Of a DNA stretch of 64,000 bases, positions 41,597 through 51,153 are shown in pieces (within the stretch, counting starts at the first letter, position 1; each line of letters begins with the position of its first letter). The stretch spans positions 1-64,000 of the forward strand of contig CALHVX010000017.1 of assembly GCA_938036875.1 (NCBI GenBank), given 5' to 3'. This DNA comes from an uncultured Pseudomonadales bacterium. GTDB lineage: Bacteria; Pseudomonadota; Gammaproteobacteria; Pseudomonadales; Azotimanducaceae. Position numbers and translations under genes: made by a program. The notes under the pieces were generated by a model. It was given only the letters and a program-made list of their open reading frames with translations, was not told the origin of the DNA and ran no database searches.

Positions 41597-42639
41597 CGTT
41601 CGCTGGGCGGCAAAACCTCTCGCAGCAAACCCTCTTGGGTGACAGAGGCCACCAACAAACCTTCGCGGGTGTAAAACTCCGCATGCGCTAAACCACGAGA
41701 GCCTGCCGCAGCACTAGTGTGCTTATGCAAGAGCAGCCAATCGTCGTTCAGAATGGGTCTGTGCAACCAAATCGCGTGATCTAAGCTTGCCATCTGCAAG
41801 CGATTGCGCGGTAGGTCAGAGTTATGCGGCAGTGAGGCGGTTGAGACCAACCCCATGTCTGATGCGTAGGCCAACAGCACATGACGTAGCCGCATGGTCA
41901 TATCCGGGCTCGGTTCGGTACTGGTGTCCCGGGCGCCATCCGTTGGCGGCAACGGCACACGGAATTTTATCCAAACCGGGTTCCAACGCCTGGGGGCACG
42001 CCAAGCGTCACTACCAATGGGGAACACGGATCTAGTGAAAAAAGGACGTGGCTTGCCCGCCATAGGGGAAAGCAAACCCGCCACTTGCTCGTCATCCGCG
42101 GTGTAGCGGCGAGCCACATCCACATCGTCTTCTAACTCTTCTGGTGGCGGCACGTTAGGCATAGGGTCCGCATGCTCCATGCCACCTTCGTCTTTTTGAA
42201 ACGAAGCGCTCATGCTAAAAATTGCCTGGCCACGCTGGATGGCAACCACCCGGCGCGTGGTAAAGCTACGCCCATCGCGAATGCGATCCACCTCGTAGAG
42301 CACCGGCAGCTTGGCGCTTCCAGCGCGCAAGAAATAGCCGTGCAGCGAGTGGATATTCAGCATTGGGACCGTGTGGTATGCAGCCTGTAGCGCCTGAGAT
42401 AGCACCTGCCCGCCAAACAAACGGTTGTAGCCGGGTAACGCCGGGGTCTCGTTCGCGCCCCGATATAGATTTTCTTCAATTTTTTCGAGCTGCAACACAT
42501 CCAACAGCTCCTGGGCACGTGCTTGCAGACCGGCGTTAGACCAACGGTTGGTATCACTTATGGCCACAGGAGGTTTCTTGGTCGGGCTCTTCAGCGGTTT
42601 AACTTGCTTACCCTTAGGCGCTTTCTTGTCTTTACTCAC
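41593..42639 (-). CDS. tesB: acyl-CoA thioesterase II
   Basis: LYRGANETPALPGYNRLFGGQVLSQALQAAYHTVP..., HSLHGYFLRAGSAKLPVLYEVDRIRDGRSFTTRRVVAIQ; GTG start at 42639 chosen because upstream translation looks non-coding. Confidence 0.9.
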   Translation of the reverse strand: MSKDKKAPKGKQVKPLKSPTKKPPVAISDTNRWSNAGLQARAQELLDVLQLEKIEENLYRGANETPALPGYNRLFGGQVLSQALQAAYHTVPMLNIHSLHGYFLRAGSAKLPVLYEVDRIRDGRSFTTRRVVAIQRGQAIFSMSASFQKDEGGMEHADPMPNVPPPEELEDDVDVARRYTADDEQVAGLLSPMAGKPRPFFTRSVFPIGSDAWRAPRRWNPVWIKFRVPLPPTDGARDTSTEPSPDMTMRLRHVLLAYASDMGLVSTASLPHNSDLPRNRLQMASLDHAIWLHRPILNDDWLLLHKHTSAAAGSRGLAHAEFYTREGLLVASVTQEGLLREVLPPSER

Positions 42640-42756
42640 ACTGTGCTTCCGATTGGGTATCCAATTCTCAATGCCTAATCCTGCGCCATGCGGATCAGGT
42701 GTTGCAACCCAATAGGCACTGGCGTTAGCATGCAGGACTTGATTCGAGGGCGTGCC

Positions 42757-42822
42757 ATGATAAGACACTATCAAACCAGCAGCCGACCGCATTGCATATA
42801 CGGTTGCATCCACCATAGGTGA
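42757..42822 (+). other. possible leader peptide ORF MIRHYQTSSRPHCIYGCIHHR
   Basis: ATG at 42757 preceded by GAGGG ending 6 nt upstream; 21 codons then TGA; upstream of terminator and ABC exporter. Confidence 0.3.
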
Positions 42823-42944
42823 GTTCGTCCTCACATCGTGGCACTACTTTAAACACCCCAATTTCGAAAACCCAAAAGTAGCTTCCACCACCGGCCAAAC
42901 CCAAGACCGCTTCTTCAAGCCTTCTTAGTCACAGCCAACCCAGG

Positions 42945-42973
42945 ACCCGCTCATCGACAGCGGGTTTTTTGTT
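42945..42973 (+). terminator. intrinsic terminator upstream of the ABC exporter
   Basis: ACCCGCT-CATCGAC-AGCGGGT followed by TTTTTTGTTT. Confidence 0.8.
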
Positions 42974-43067
42974 TCTACATCTGTAAATCAACGTCCATCT
43001 ACAGCTGTGCTACCCGCTGCTAACGTCGGCCCCTCCTTAAGCTTAGAAAGGGGGCCGGTTGAGAAAT

Positions 43068-43082
43068 CGATTCGGAGAATCG
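43068..43082 (+). promoter_or_regulatory. hairpin presenting the Shine-Dalgarno GGAG
   Basis: CGATTC-GGA-GAATCG 4 nt upstream of ATG 43087. Confidence 0.45.
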
Positions 43083-43086
43083 CAGC

Positions 43087-44988
43087 ATGTTAAGCACAAC
43101 GTACGATGGGCAGAGCCAGCTGTCCGACGCTAGAGCTACCGGCACATCCAAGCCTACCTATAGCCTTTGGAGTATCACCCGTGGCCAACGCGTTACCTAT
43201 GTCCTGGCGATCTTGGCCATGGTTGCCACCAACTTTTTTGTGTTTGGCGCACCGCTAATTGGTAAATACGCCATTGATGTTGCGGTAGCCGGTGACTTCG
43301 AAGCGGCAGCGCCAGTGCTAGGCACTTGGGCGCAAGAGCTGAAAGCTAACGCCAGCACCACAGACCAAATTGTGGCCTACCTTTGGTTATCTGCAGGTTT
43401 TGCTTTATTTATCACCTGTATTGGCGGTTTGTTTATGTACTGGCGCGGCCGGTTAGCGGCCTTTGCTTCTGAGCAATTGGTGCGCAGGCTGCGCGAAGAG
43501 CTGTACGCCAAGCTTCACGACCTGCGTGCTAGCTTCTACGACGGTTCGGATACGGGTGATCTGGTGCAGCGCTCCAGTTCGGACGTGGAGACCCTACGCG
43601 TGTTTCTCGCTAGCGACGTGATCGAAATTGGGCGTGCTTGCCTACTACTCATCTGCGTGTTGCCACTGCTGTTTTGGCTAGATACCCGCCTGGCCTGGTT
43701 GTCGTTGGTATTGATGCCAGTACTCATCATCGGCGCCTACCTGTTTTTTCAGCGTGTGCGGCAGATCTTTCAAATCACAGACGAAGCAGAGGGCGCCATG
43801 ACGGCGACCCTGCAAGAAAACTTAACCGGCATACGTGTGGTTCGCGCTTTTGCACGACAAGAATTTGAGATCGAGAAATTTAGCGAGAAAAACCAAAACT
43901 TCCGGAACCTTAACTACCGATTGATACGACTTATGGCGTTGTACTGGAGCATCTCCGACCTCTTTGCGATGAGTCAAATTGGTATCGTGTTGATCGCTGG
44001 GGCGAGCTTTGTGGTAGACGGCAGCCTGACCGTCGGTACCTTATTCGCATTCTTAACCTATGAATCCATGGTTATCTGGCCAGTAAGACAACTGGGTCGC
44101 GTTCTGACCGATAGTGGCAAAGCGGTGGTTTCTCTTGGTCGTATCAACGAGGTGTTGTCAGAGCTGATCGAGGAGACCAAAACGATTCCCCCGGGCGGTC
44201 GCAGCAAAGGTCAACTAAGCCTGAGAGGTTTATCTTTTGCTTATGACCGCAGCGCCGCTGCAGACCAAACCAACGTCTTGTCTGATCTCACTGTTGACAT
44301 CGCCAGCGGTGAAACCGTTGGGGTGGTTGGTCCTCCGGGATGCGGAAAGTCGTCGCTCGTGCGTCTGCTGTTGCGCTTGTATCCGTACCACAGCGGTAGC
44401 GCCACGCTTGATGGCAACGAGATATCCGAACTGGATCGCCACTGGTTACGCCAGCAAATTTCTGTGGTTCTGCAAGATCCATTTTTGTACTCCCGCAGCA
44501 TTCGCGACAATCTATTGGTAGGCCGTGCCAATGCCAGCGATAAGCAAATCGAGGAAGCCTGCGAGCAGGCCTGCATTCTCGATGCTATTCAGAGTTTCCC
44601 CGAAGGCTTTAATGCCATGGTGGGCGAACGCGGTGTGACCTTATCTGGTGGGCAAAGGCAGCGACTGGCCCTAGCTCGAGCTCTCATCAAAGACCCCAGC
44701 GTGCTGATTTTGGATGATGCCTTGTCTGCGGTTGATGCAAAAACCGAAGCGAGCATTTTGGCAGCACTGCGCAAACGCAAAGGGCGGCAAACCACCCTGA
44801 TCATTGCGCACCGGCTCAGCAGCGTGATGCATGCGGATCGAATTTTAGTGCTGGCAGAAGGCGCAATGGTACAACTCGGCCCGCATGAGCAATTAATCAC
44901 ACAACCAGGCCCCTATCAGCAGCTGTGTGAGCTACAAGGCATCAGGACCAAGCTGCACAAGACAGAATTGGAGCAAAGCGGTGGATAA
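43087..44988 (+). CDS. ABC exporter half-transporter (MdlA/BmrC-like), degenerate catalytic site
   Basis: GVVGPPGCGKSSLV Walker A; LSGGQRQRLALARAL; LILDDALSAVD (Asp in place of catalytic Glu). Confidence 0.93.
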   Translation: MLSTTYDGQSQLSDARATGTSKPTYSLWSITRGQRVTYVLAILAMVATNFFVFGAPLIGKYAIDVAVAGDFEAAAPVLGTWAQELKANASTTDQIVAYLWLSAGFALFITCIGGLFMYWRGRLAAFASEQLVRRLREELYAKLHDLRASFYDGSDTGDLVQRSSSDVETLRVFLASDVIEIGRACLLLICVLPLLFWLDTRLAWLSLVLMPVLIIGAYLFFQRVRQIFQITDEAEGAMTATLQENLTGIRVVRAFARQEFEIEKFSEKNQNFRNLNYRLIRLMALYWSISDLFAMSQIGIVLIAGASFVVDGSLTVGTLFAFLTYESMVIWPVRQLGRVLTDSGKAVVSLGRINEVLSELIEETKTIPPGGRSKGQLSLRGLSFAYDRSAAADQTNVLSDLTVDIASGETVGVVGPPGCGKSSLVRLLLRLYPYHSGSATLDGNEISELDRHWLRQQISVVLQDPFLYSRSIRDNLLVGRANASDKQIEEACEQACILDAIQSFPEGFNAMVGERGVTLSGGQRQRLALARALIKDPSVLILDDALSAVDAKTEASILAALRKRKGRQTTLIIAHRLSSVMHADRILVLAEGAMVQLGPHEQLITQPGPYQQLCELQGIRTKLHKTELEQSGG

Positions 44989-46921
44989 CTACGACGACGA
45001 AAACTACAACGACGGCTTTGATGATGATGCGCTTGCGGCCAATCTAAACTTGGATCTATGGAAGCGGCTATTTGGCTACGCCAAAGCCTACCCCAAAGAT
45101 CTTGTGTGGCTGGGCATCTTTGCCTTTGTCACCGCCTTGATGGAGGTGGCCTACCCGCTAATCACAAAGCTGGTGGTGGATGCCGTAGCAAACGTTGAAC
45201 CAGGGTCCAGCGTTAACCTATGGCCTTATGCCGGCTTGTATCTCGCTTGCACTGTGGTTATTGCGATATCCATAGGCGGCTTCATTTGGATCGGCGGTAA
45301 AATTCGCACCCACGTCAGCCACGATATTCGCCGGGATGGGTTTGCTAACTTGCAGCGTTTATCTTTTGCGTTCTTTGACTACCGCCCAGTCGGTTGGCTC
45401 ATGGCGCGCATGACGTCCGACTGCGAGCGCCTGTCCAACATCCTGGCGTGGGGGTTTTTAGACTTGGTTTGGGGTACCACCATGATGATCGGAATAGCAG
45501 CCGCCATGCTGGTGATGAATCCCAAGCTGGCTTTGGTAGTGCTGGCGATATTGCCGTTCTTGGGATGGGTCTCTGCCAAATTTCAGCGGCGCATCTTATC
45601 TAGCGCTCGACAGGTACGCGCCACCAACTCGCGCATCACGGCGTCTTACAACGAAGCCATCATGGGCGTTCTTACCAGCAAAGCCTTTGTCCGCGAGCAA
45701 GCGAACGCGGACCAATTTGGCGGGCTGACAGAAACCATGTTTGAGGCCAGTATGCGCAACCTAACCCAAGCCGCCGTCTACGTGCCTATTGTTGTCACCT
45801 TAGCCAGCTTAGCCACCGGCTTAGCTTTAGCTTTAGGCGGCATTGATCTGTTGGGCGGTGTCATTACCGCAGGAACCTTGGTTGCTTTCTTAGCTTACAC
45901 CCGACATTTCTTTGAGCCTGTTGAGCAGTTGGGCCACTGGTTTGCCGAGATGCAAATGGCCCAAGCCTCTGCAGAGCGCATCTTGAGCCTGATTGCCGCA
46001 CAGCCTGAAATTCAGGACTCGGCTTCTGTGCGTGCGGCCATTGCGGCGCAACTGGGGCAAGACGGTAAGCTGCAGCAACAACAAGCAGCTGATGGCGGCA
46101 CCGCGCAGATCAAAAAAATTGAGCTGCGCAACTTAGGTTTCGCCTACAGCAATGGCCAACCGGTCTTAAAGGACGTCAACCTGACGCTTCAGCGCGGCGA
46201 AACCTTAGCTATTGTAGGTGCCACCGGCGGTGGCAAAAGCACCTTGGTCAACCTCATCTGCCGGTTCTACGAACCCACCGCAGGCCAAGTGCTCATCGAT
46301 GGCGAAGACTACCGCAATCGCAGCTTGCACTGGCTGCAGTCGAATATGGGGATGGTGCTACAGAACGCCCACGTTTTTTCCGGCTCCATTGCAGAAAACA
46401 TTCGCTATGGACGGCTTGATGCAACGGATGAGGAGGTTCAAGAAGCGGCTAAAACGGCAGGTGCCCACGACTTTATCAGCCAATTTGAGGATGGCTACCA
46501 AACTCAAGCTGGCGAAGGTGGAAGTCGTTTATCCGCGGGACAAAAACAGCTGGTGTCCTTTGCTCGGGCGCTGTTGTCTGATCCGCAAGTGTTGATCATG
46601 GACGAAGCAACCTCCTCTGTTGATACGCAAACAGAGCAACGTATTCAACAAGGTATGGCTGCAGTGCTGGCCGGACGGGTTGGTGTGGTGATTGCTCACC
46701 GGCTGTCAACAGTGCGCAACGCAACCAGCATTGTGGTGATCGATGCAGGGCAAATTGTTGAGCAAGGTAACCATGCTGAGCTGATGGCCAAACAGGGTCG
46801 CTACTACGAACTTTACCAGCACCAAAGCCAGAGTGAGGCTTCAGCGCAGCTTGCTTCAGAAGAGGAAGTCAACACAGGTTCTAACCAAGTGGGTGGCAAC
46901 GAGTTACCGGCTGCAACCTAG
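44981..46921 (+). CDS. ABC exporter half-transporter (MdlB/BmrD-like), consensus catalytic Glu
   Basis: AIVGATGGGKSTLVNLI; LSAGQKQLVSFARAL; LIMDEATSSVD; GTG start overlaps previous stop. Confidence 0.93.
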   Translation: MDNYDDENYNDGFDDDALAANLNLDLWKRLFGYAKAYPKDLVWLGIFAFVTALMEVAYPLITKLVVDAVANVEPGSSVNLWPYAGLYLACTVVIAISIGGFIWIGGKIRTHVSHDIRRDGFANLQRLSFAFFDYRPVGWLMARMTSDCERLSNILAWGFLDLVWGTTMMIGIAAAMLVMNPKLALVVLAILPFLGWVSAKFQRRILSSARQVRATNSRITASYNEAIMGVLTSKAFVREQANADQFGGLTETMFEASMRNLTQAAVYVPIVVTLASLATGLALALGGIDLLGGVITAGTLVAFLAYTRHFFEPVEQLGHWFAEMQMAQASAERILSLIAAQPEIQDSASVRAAIAAQLGQDGKLQQQQAADGGTAQIKKIELRNLGFAYSNGQPVLKDVNLTLQRGETLAIVGATGGGKSTLVNLICRFYEPTAGQVLIDGEDYRNRSLHWLQSNMGMVLQNAHVFSGSIAENIRYGRLDATDEEVQEAAKTAGAHDFISQFEDGYQTQAGEGGSRLSAGQKQLVSFARALLSDPQVLIMDEATSSVDTQTEQRIQQGMAAVLAGRVGVVIAHRLSTVRNATSIVVIDAGQIVEQGNHAELMAKQGRYYELYQHQSQSEASAQLASEEEVNTGSNQVGGNELPAAT

Positions 46922-46947
46922 GCGCTGCCACAGGATCAACTCATGCC

Positions 46948-47911
46948 CTACCCAGCCTGTGGGTAGGGCTCAAAGTAAACTTGCTGCCAGGCGTAGTGTA
47001 TTTGCGGTACGTCTAGGTGTTCGGCTAAGACAGCGTGAAGCAACCCCAATGGCTCTCGCAACTCAATCCGCCCTTGTGCAAAGCTTTCTATTGCGCTTGC
47101 CACTGCCTGACGTTGAGACTTTTTGGCTAGCACTTTTAGGTAACCCAACAGGTGTTGCAACACATTCACATGTCCAGCGCGGGTGGTCGGTTTGCTTAGG
47201 CCATCCATTAGCAAACCAATATAGCGTTCCGCCAGGTCATTGGAGTAAGGCCGGAGCTGGCTGAGAAGCTGGCCTGCTTGGCGATAGTGCGTCTGGCTAT
47301 GCGCCATCAACAAGTATTTATAACGGCTGTGGAAACTCACCAAAGCGGCAGCGCTTAGCCCCGCCTGTTGTAGTTTTTGCCAATGTGCATAAGCGAAGGT
47401 CCGGGCAATAAAATTGTGCCGCAACTCAGGATCAAAAAGACGTTCGTTTTCTTCTACCGGTAGGTGGGGGTGCAGCCGCGTTAACTCTGCAGCGTAAGCG
47501 CCGCGGCCAACTCGCTCCGGGGCGGCTAACGGGTTAGAGGAATTTTGCACCTTCACCGTATATAACCCACAGCTTGGAGAATTTTTCATGAAGATATAGC
47601 CGCTGATCTCACCCAGCAGAGACGCTTGTTGCTGCGCATAACCTTGCAATGCAGCGGTATGGTCGTACTGCTGGTTATCAACCTGAAGAACCGAAATGGT
47701 TGCCCCATCTGTTGCACGGTAAAGGCCAATGGGCGGTCGCGGCACACCCATACCAATCCCAACTTCAGGACACACAGCCTGGAAGGCAAAATACCGGGCT
47801 AGCGTCTCGCCCGCCAACTCCGCCGCCGCATCGCTACCATCGTAACGCACGGCCTTACCCAGCAAACACTCACTGATACCCAGCGCTAAGGGAGATGCTG
47901 GTCGGTCAACC
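46948..47911 (-). CDS. DUF523-DUF1722 fusion protein (YbgA-type)
   Basis: LALGISECLLGKAVRYDGSDAAAE, CPEVGIGMGVPRPPIGL, MKNSPSCGLYTVKV, C-terminal FHSRYKYLLMAHSQTHYRQAGQLL. Confidence 0.88.
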
Positions 47912-47942
47912 ATCAGCTCCCCCTGCCGGCAAGCAACACAGT

Positions 47943-48935
47943 TTAGCCACGCGTCGCAACGAAGGGCCACAGCGCATCTGCGCCGCCAGCAACTAAGGAA
48001 CGCCCCAATACCTGCTGCCAATGGCTTTCGCTGCCGTACTCATCGCGCCAGGCCCAAAGCCGGCGCGTGAAGTGGTGCAAACGGTGTTCGTATGTAAAAC
48101 CCATAGCGCCGTGCACTTGGTGAGCAAGTTCAGCCACAACACCTGCCGCCTCCCCTACCCGCGATTTTGCCGCCGCTAGATCCGCAACAAAACGATCGCT
48201 ACCTAGCGCCGCCACCGCAGAATCCGAAGCACGAATGGCTGCGGCCACTTCGGCAGCCAAGATTGCCATATTGTGTTGAATGGCTTGAAACTTGGAGATA
48301 GCCCGGCCAAATTGCTCTCGCTCATTAACGTAGGCAAGCGACATAGCCAGAATCGTTTCTAGCGCACCTGCCATTTGCACCGTTCTTACTAACGCTAGCT
48401 CTTCGAACGCACCAGGGCGGTCAAAAGATTTTGTGACCTCAACACCCACCAGGGCATCGCGAGCTTCGCCAGCAATATTGTTGCCATGTTGTTTGGCGGT
48501 TGCTTCGCAAACCAGTACTTGCGGGTTGCTTGTGGGCACGGCCAAGCCATCAAACTCGCGCGGTTGCAGCGCTAGGATAATGTCGGCCTGCCTGCCCCAA
48601 GGTACTTGCACCACATCATCGCCTTTGGCAAGGCCCAAGCTGACCAGCTTGTTGGCACTATCAATACCGGCGTCCGCTAACCAAGCTTTACCCAGAACCG
48701 TTTCTGCTAGCGGAACGGGCAACGCATGACGCGCTCCTGCACGAAAAACCGCATACCAATCTGCCGGCTCCAAGCCCAGTTCAGCAACACACAAATCGTG
48801 TAAGCCGTTCTCAACCAACAGCATCCACAAAGCGTAGGGATACTCGCCTAGCTCCGCCGCATCTAGGGATTCTTTGCTGCAGTGGTCTGCGCAAATTCGT
48901 TCTACGGTTTCTATTAGTAAACTAGATGTACTCAT
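47943..48935 (-). CDS. acyl-CoA dehydrogenase-family protein (short subunit)
   Basis: ALETILAMSLAYVNEREQFGRAISKFQAIQHNMA, VAELAHQVHGAMGFTYEHRLHHFTRRLWAWRDEYG. Confidence 0.88.
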   Translation of the reverse strand: MSTSSLLIETVERICADHCSKESLDAAELGEYPYALWMLLVENGLHDLCVAELGLEPADWYAVFRAGARHALPVPLAETVLGKAWLADAGIDSANKLVSLGLAKGDDVVQVPWGRQADIILALQPREFDGLAVPTSNPQVLVCEATAKQHGNNIAGEARDALVGVEVTKSFDRPGAFEELALVRTVQMAGALETILAMSLAYVNEREQFGRAISKFQAIQHNMAILAAEVAAAIRASDSAVAALGSDRFVADLAAAKSRVGEAAGVVAELAHQVHGAMGFTYEHRLHHFTRRLWAWRDEYGSESHWQQVLGRSLVAGGADALWPFVATRG

Positions 48936-50086
48936 TAGCGTAACCCCAACCCACGGGCGATCACGCCACGTAATATTTCCCGAGTACCACCGCGCAACGT
49001 AAACGCTGGCGACAGCAACATCGTGTCTCGATAAGCTTCTTGAAAACGGGACAAAGCCGCACCGTGCGCGGCGCCGGAAACCGGTTCTGCCAACGCCAAA
49101 CGAGCAACTTCTGGCAGCAGCTTCTCAAAGTTGTTGCCTAGCTCTTTGACCAGAGCTGCTTCGACTACAACCTCTTTTTCTTGCTCCAACATACCGGCAA
49201 CCGAAATTGACATGCGCCTTAAGGTCATCAAGTGAGCGGCAAGGCGACCGATAGCGGCCGCAAGCCCAGGTGAGGGTTCTGCTGGCGCTGCACGCACCAG
49301 CTCAACAAACACACGAAATGCGGATAGAAAGCGTTCCGGACCGCTTCGCTCATAACCAAGCTCACTGGTCACTTGGGCCCAGCCGTTACCCGGCTCGCCA
49401 ACCAAGCGATCCGCTGGAACAAAGGTGTCATCAAACACCACCTCATTGAAATCTTCGGTTCCAGAAATGTTACGGATAGGGCGGATGTTGACGTTGTCAT
49501 TGCGTAGATCAATGAGCATCTGAGAAAACCCAGAATGGCGATTGTCTGGGTTTTGATCGGTGCGAACCAAAGCCACCATATAGTGGTTGCGATGGGCATC
49601 CGTCGACCACAACTTGGTGCCATTGATAACCCAACCATCACCAGATTTGTCCGCACGAGTGCGCACAGACGCTAGGTCCGAACCAGAGTTAGGCTCACTC
49701 ATGCCAATCGAGAAGAACGCCTTGCCCTGGGTCACTTGAGGCAAATAGGTTTCTCGTTGCGCTTCATTGCCAAAACGCAGCAATAAGGGCCCAGATTGAC
49801 GATCAGCGATCCAGTGCGCACTCACCGGTGCACCAGCGGCAAGCAGCTCTTCGGTGACAACATAGCGGTCAAAAAACGAGCGTCCACCCCCGCCATACTG
49901 TTCCGGCCAGGTCATACCAATCCAACCACGCGCGCCAAGCAACGCGCTAAACTCCGGGTTATGGCCCGCAGTGAAATCAGAATTGGGGTGCTGTAGATAC
50001 TGGCTGTGTTCAGCCAAAAATTCTCTTACTTCAACTCGTAGGTCATCGCTGCGAGCCGGCAAGCTCAATTGATCGAGCTGCAACAT
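48935..50086 (-). CDS. acyl-CoA dehydrogenase (large subunit of pair)
   Basis: GMTWPEQYGGGGRSFFDRYVVTEELLAAGAP, IGMSEPNSGSDLASVRTRA, WVINGTKLWSTDAH, GGTREILRGVIARGLGL. Confidence 0.92.
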   Translation of the reverse strand: MLQLDQLSLPARSDDLRVEVREFLAEHSQYLQHPNSDFTAGHNPEFSALLGARGWIGMTWPEQYGGGGRSFFDRYVVTEELLAAGAPVSAHWIADRQSGPLLLRFGNEAQRETYLPQVTQGKAFFSIGMSEPNSGSDLASVRTRADKSGDGWVINGTKLWSTDAHRNHYMVALVRTDQNPDNRHSGFSQMLIDLRNDNVNIRPIRNISGTEDFNEVVFDDTFVPADRLVGEPGNGWAQVTSELGYERSGPERFLSAFRVFVELVRAAPAEPSPGLAAAIGRLAAHLMTLRRMSISVAGMLEQEKEVVVEAALVKELGNNFEKLLPEVARLALAEPVSGAAHGAALSRFQEAYRDTMLLSPAFTLRGGTREILRGVIARGLGLR

Positions 50087-50238
50087 GGGTTGATCTCCAA
50101 ATAGATGGACTTCTAAGGCAAGCCTTCTACGTTAGTGCTCGCTGCAAGTCATTGCAATGCCCCAGCACAGACAAGAGCCCCAAGCAGGGTGCCGACAAAG
50201 CATTGCCCTATCACACAGATTCTTTCACTATAGGCGGG

Positions 50239-50634
50239 ATGCAAAATGACCATGTGCAAGCAATCCTAAAACCCGTGCTCACCGACGTGCACCAACGGGC
50301 AACCGTGGCCGGGCGCTTCATCGATAAAGACCAATACCAAATCTATGTGGCCACCCTGTGGGCCAATATGGTGCTCAATCCCAGTGATATCAACTTGGAG
50401 CAGTCGGATCTGGAAGGCGCGCATGATGTGCTTAACGCCGAGATTGGCCAAGTGCTGGGCCCCAAATACGACTTGACCGAATGTTACCGTTACCTGAACA
50501 GCAAAAGCGGCGAGCAAGCCATGCAAAGTGCTCGCCTAAATCAAACCCACAAAGACATGTTGCTCTACTTTGCTTCGATGATCCTAGACCCAGACGGCCA
50601 CAAACGCTGGCTCGACGAGATCAAAGAAACCTAG
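50239..50634 (+). CDS. conserved hypothetical protein
   Basis: ORF MQNDHVQAILKPVLTDVHQRATVAGRFIDKDQYQIYVATLWANMVLNPSD... Confidence 0.6.
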   Translation: MQNDHVQAILKPVLTDVHQRATVAGRFIDKDQYQIYVATLWANMVLNPSDINLEQSDLEGAHDVLNAEIGQVLGPKYDLTECYRYLNSKSGEQAMQSARLNQTHKDMLLYFASMILDPDGHKRWLDEIKET

Positions 50635-51080
50635 CTGCCGCCTTGCGGCTGGGTCATCTGGCCCTGCAAGCACGCAACCAAGCTCCGGTTGCTGCCTTGG
50701 TGCCGGTGTTCCCACAGAAAGATACCCTGCCAAACCCCTAGCGCTAGCTGACCCTCAATCACGGGAATGCTGAGAGTGGTTGCCGTCAATGCCGCTTTGA
50801 TATGCGCGGGCATGTCATCTGGCCCTTCCGCCACATGGGTATAAAGCGGGTCTAACTCCGGAACTAGCCGATCCAACCAGCGTTCCAGATCCTGTTTTGC
50901 GCTCGGATCGGCGTTCTCCTGGATCAGCAGACTAGCGGAAGTATGTTGCAGAAAAAGTGTGACCAACCCCTCAGATAATCCGGCTTGAACAACAATTTCA
51001 GCAACTTTGTGCGTGAAGTCGAACAGACCTTGTCCAGATGTAGATACTGCAATACGACGATTTACGATTGTGTTCACCAT
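50631..51080 (-). CDS. yjbQ: YjbQ/UPF0047 family (secondary thiamine-phosphate synthase) protein
   Basis: GLVTLFLQHTSASLLIQENADPSAKQDLERWL, DDMPAHIKAALTATTLSIPVIEGQLALGVWQGIFLWEHR. Confidence 0.93.
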   Translation of the reverse strand: MVNTIVNRRIAVSTSGQGLFDFTHKVAEIVVQAGLSEGLVTLFLQHTSASLLIQENADPSAKQDLERWLDRLVPELDPLYTHVAEGPDDMPAHIKAALTATTLSIPVIEGQLALGVWQGIFLWEHRHQGSNRSLVACLQGQMTQPQGGS

Positions 51081-51153
51081 TGGGTCAACGGAAGCGATCC
51101 AAACATTGATACTTGCCGAGCATAGCGTCGGCAAAACAAGGATATCAACCGCT

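Noticed and set aside
42640-42834. N-terminal extension of the TesB ORF (MRTNSPMVDATVYAMRS...)
   Set aside because: Does not resemble a thioesterase N-terminus and overlaps the candidate leader region; GTG at 42639 is the better start
42764-42928. 54-codon open frame on + strand (DTIKPAADRIAYTVASTIGEFVLTSWHYFKHPNFENPKVASTTGQTQDRFFKPS*) ending just before the terminator at 42945
   Set aside because: No ATG, GTG or TTG start in frame; a frame of this length is not improbable by chance. Mentioned only as an alternative to the short leader ORF at 42757
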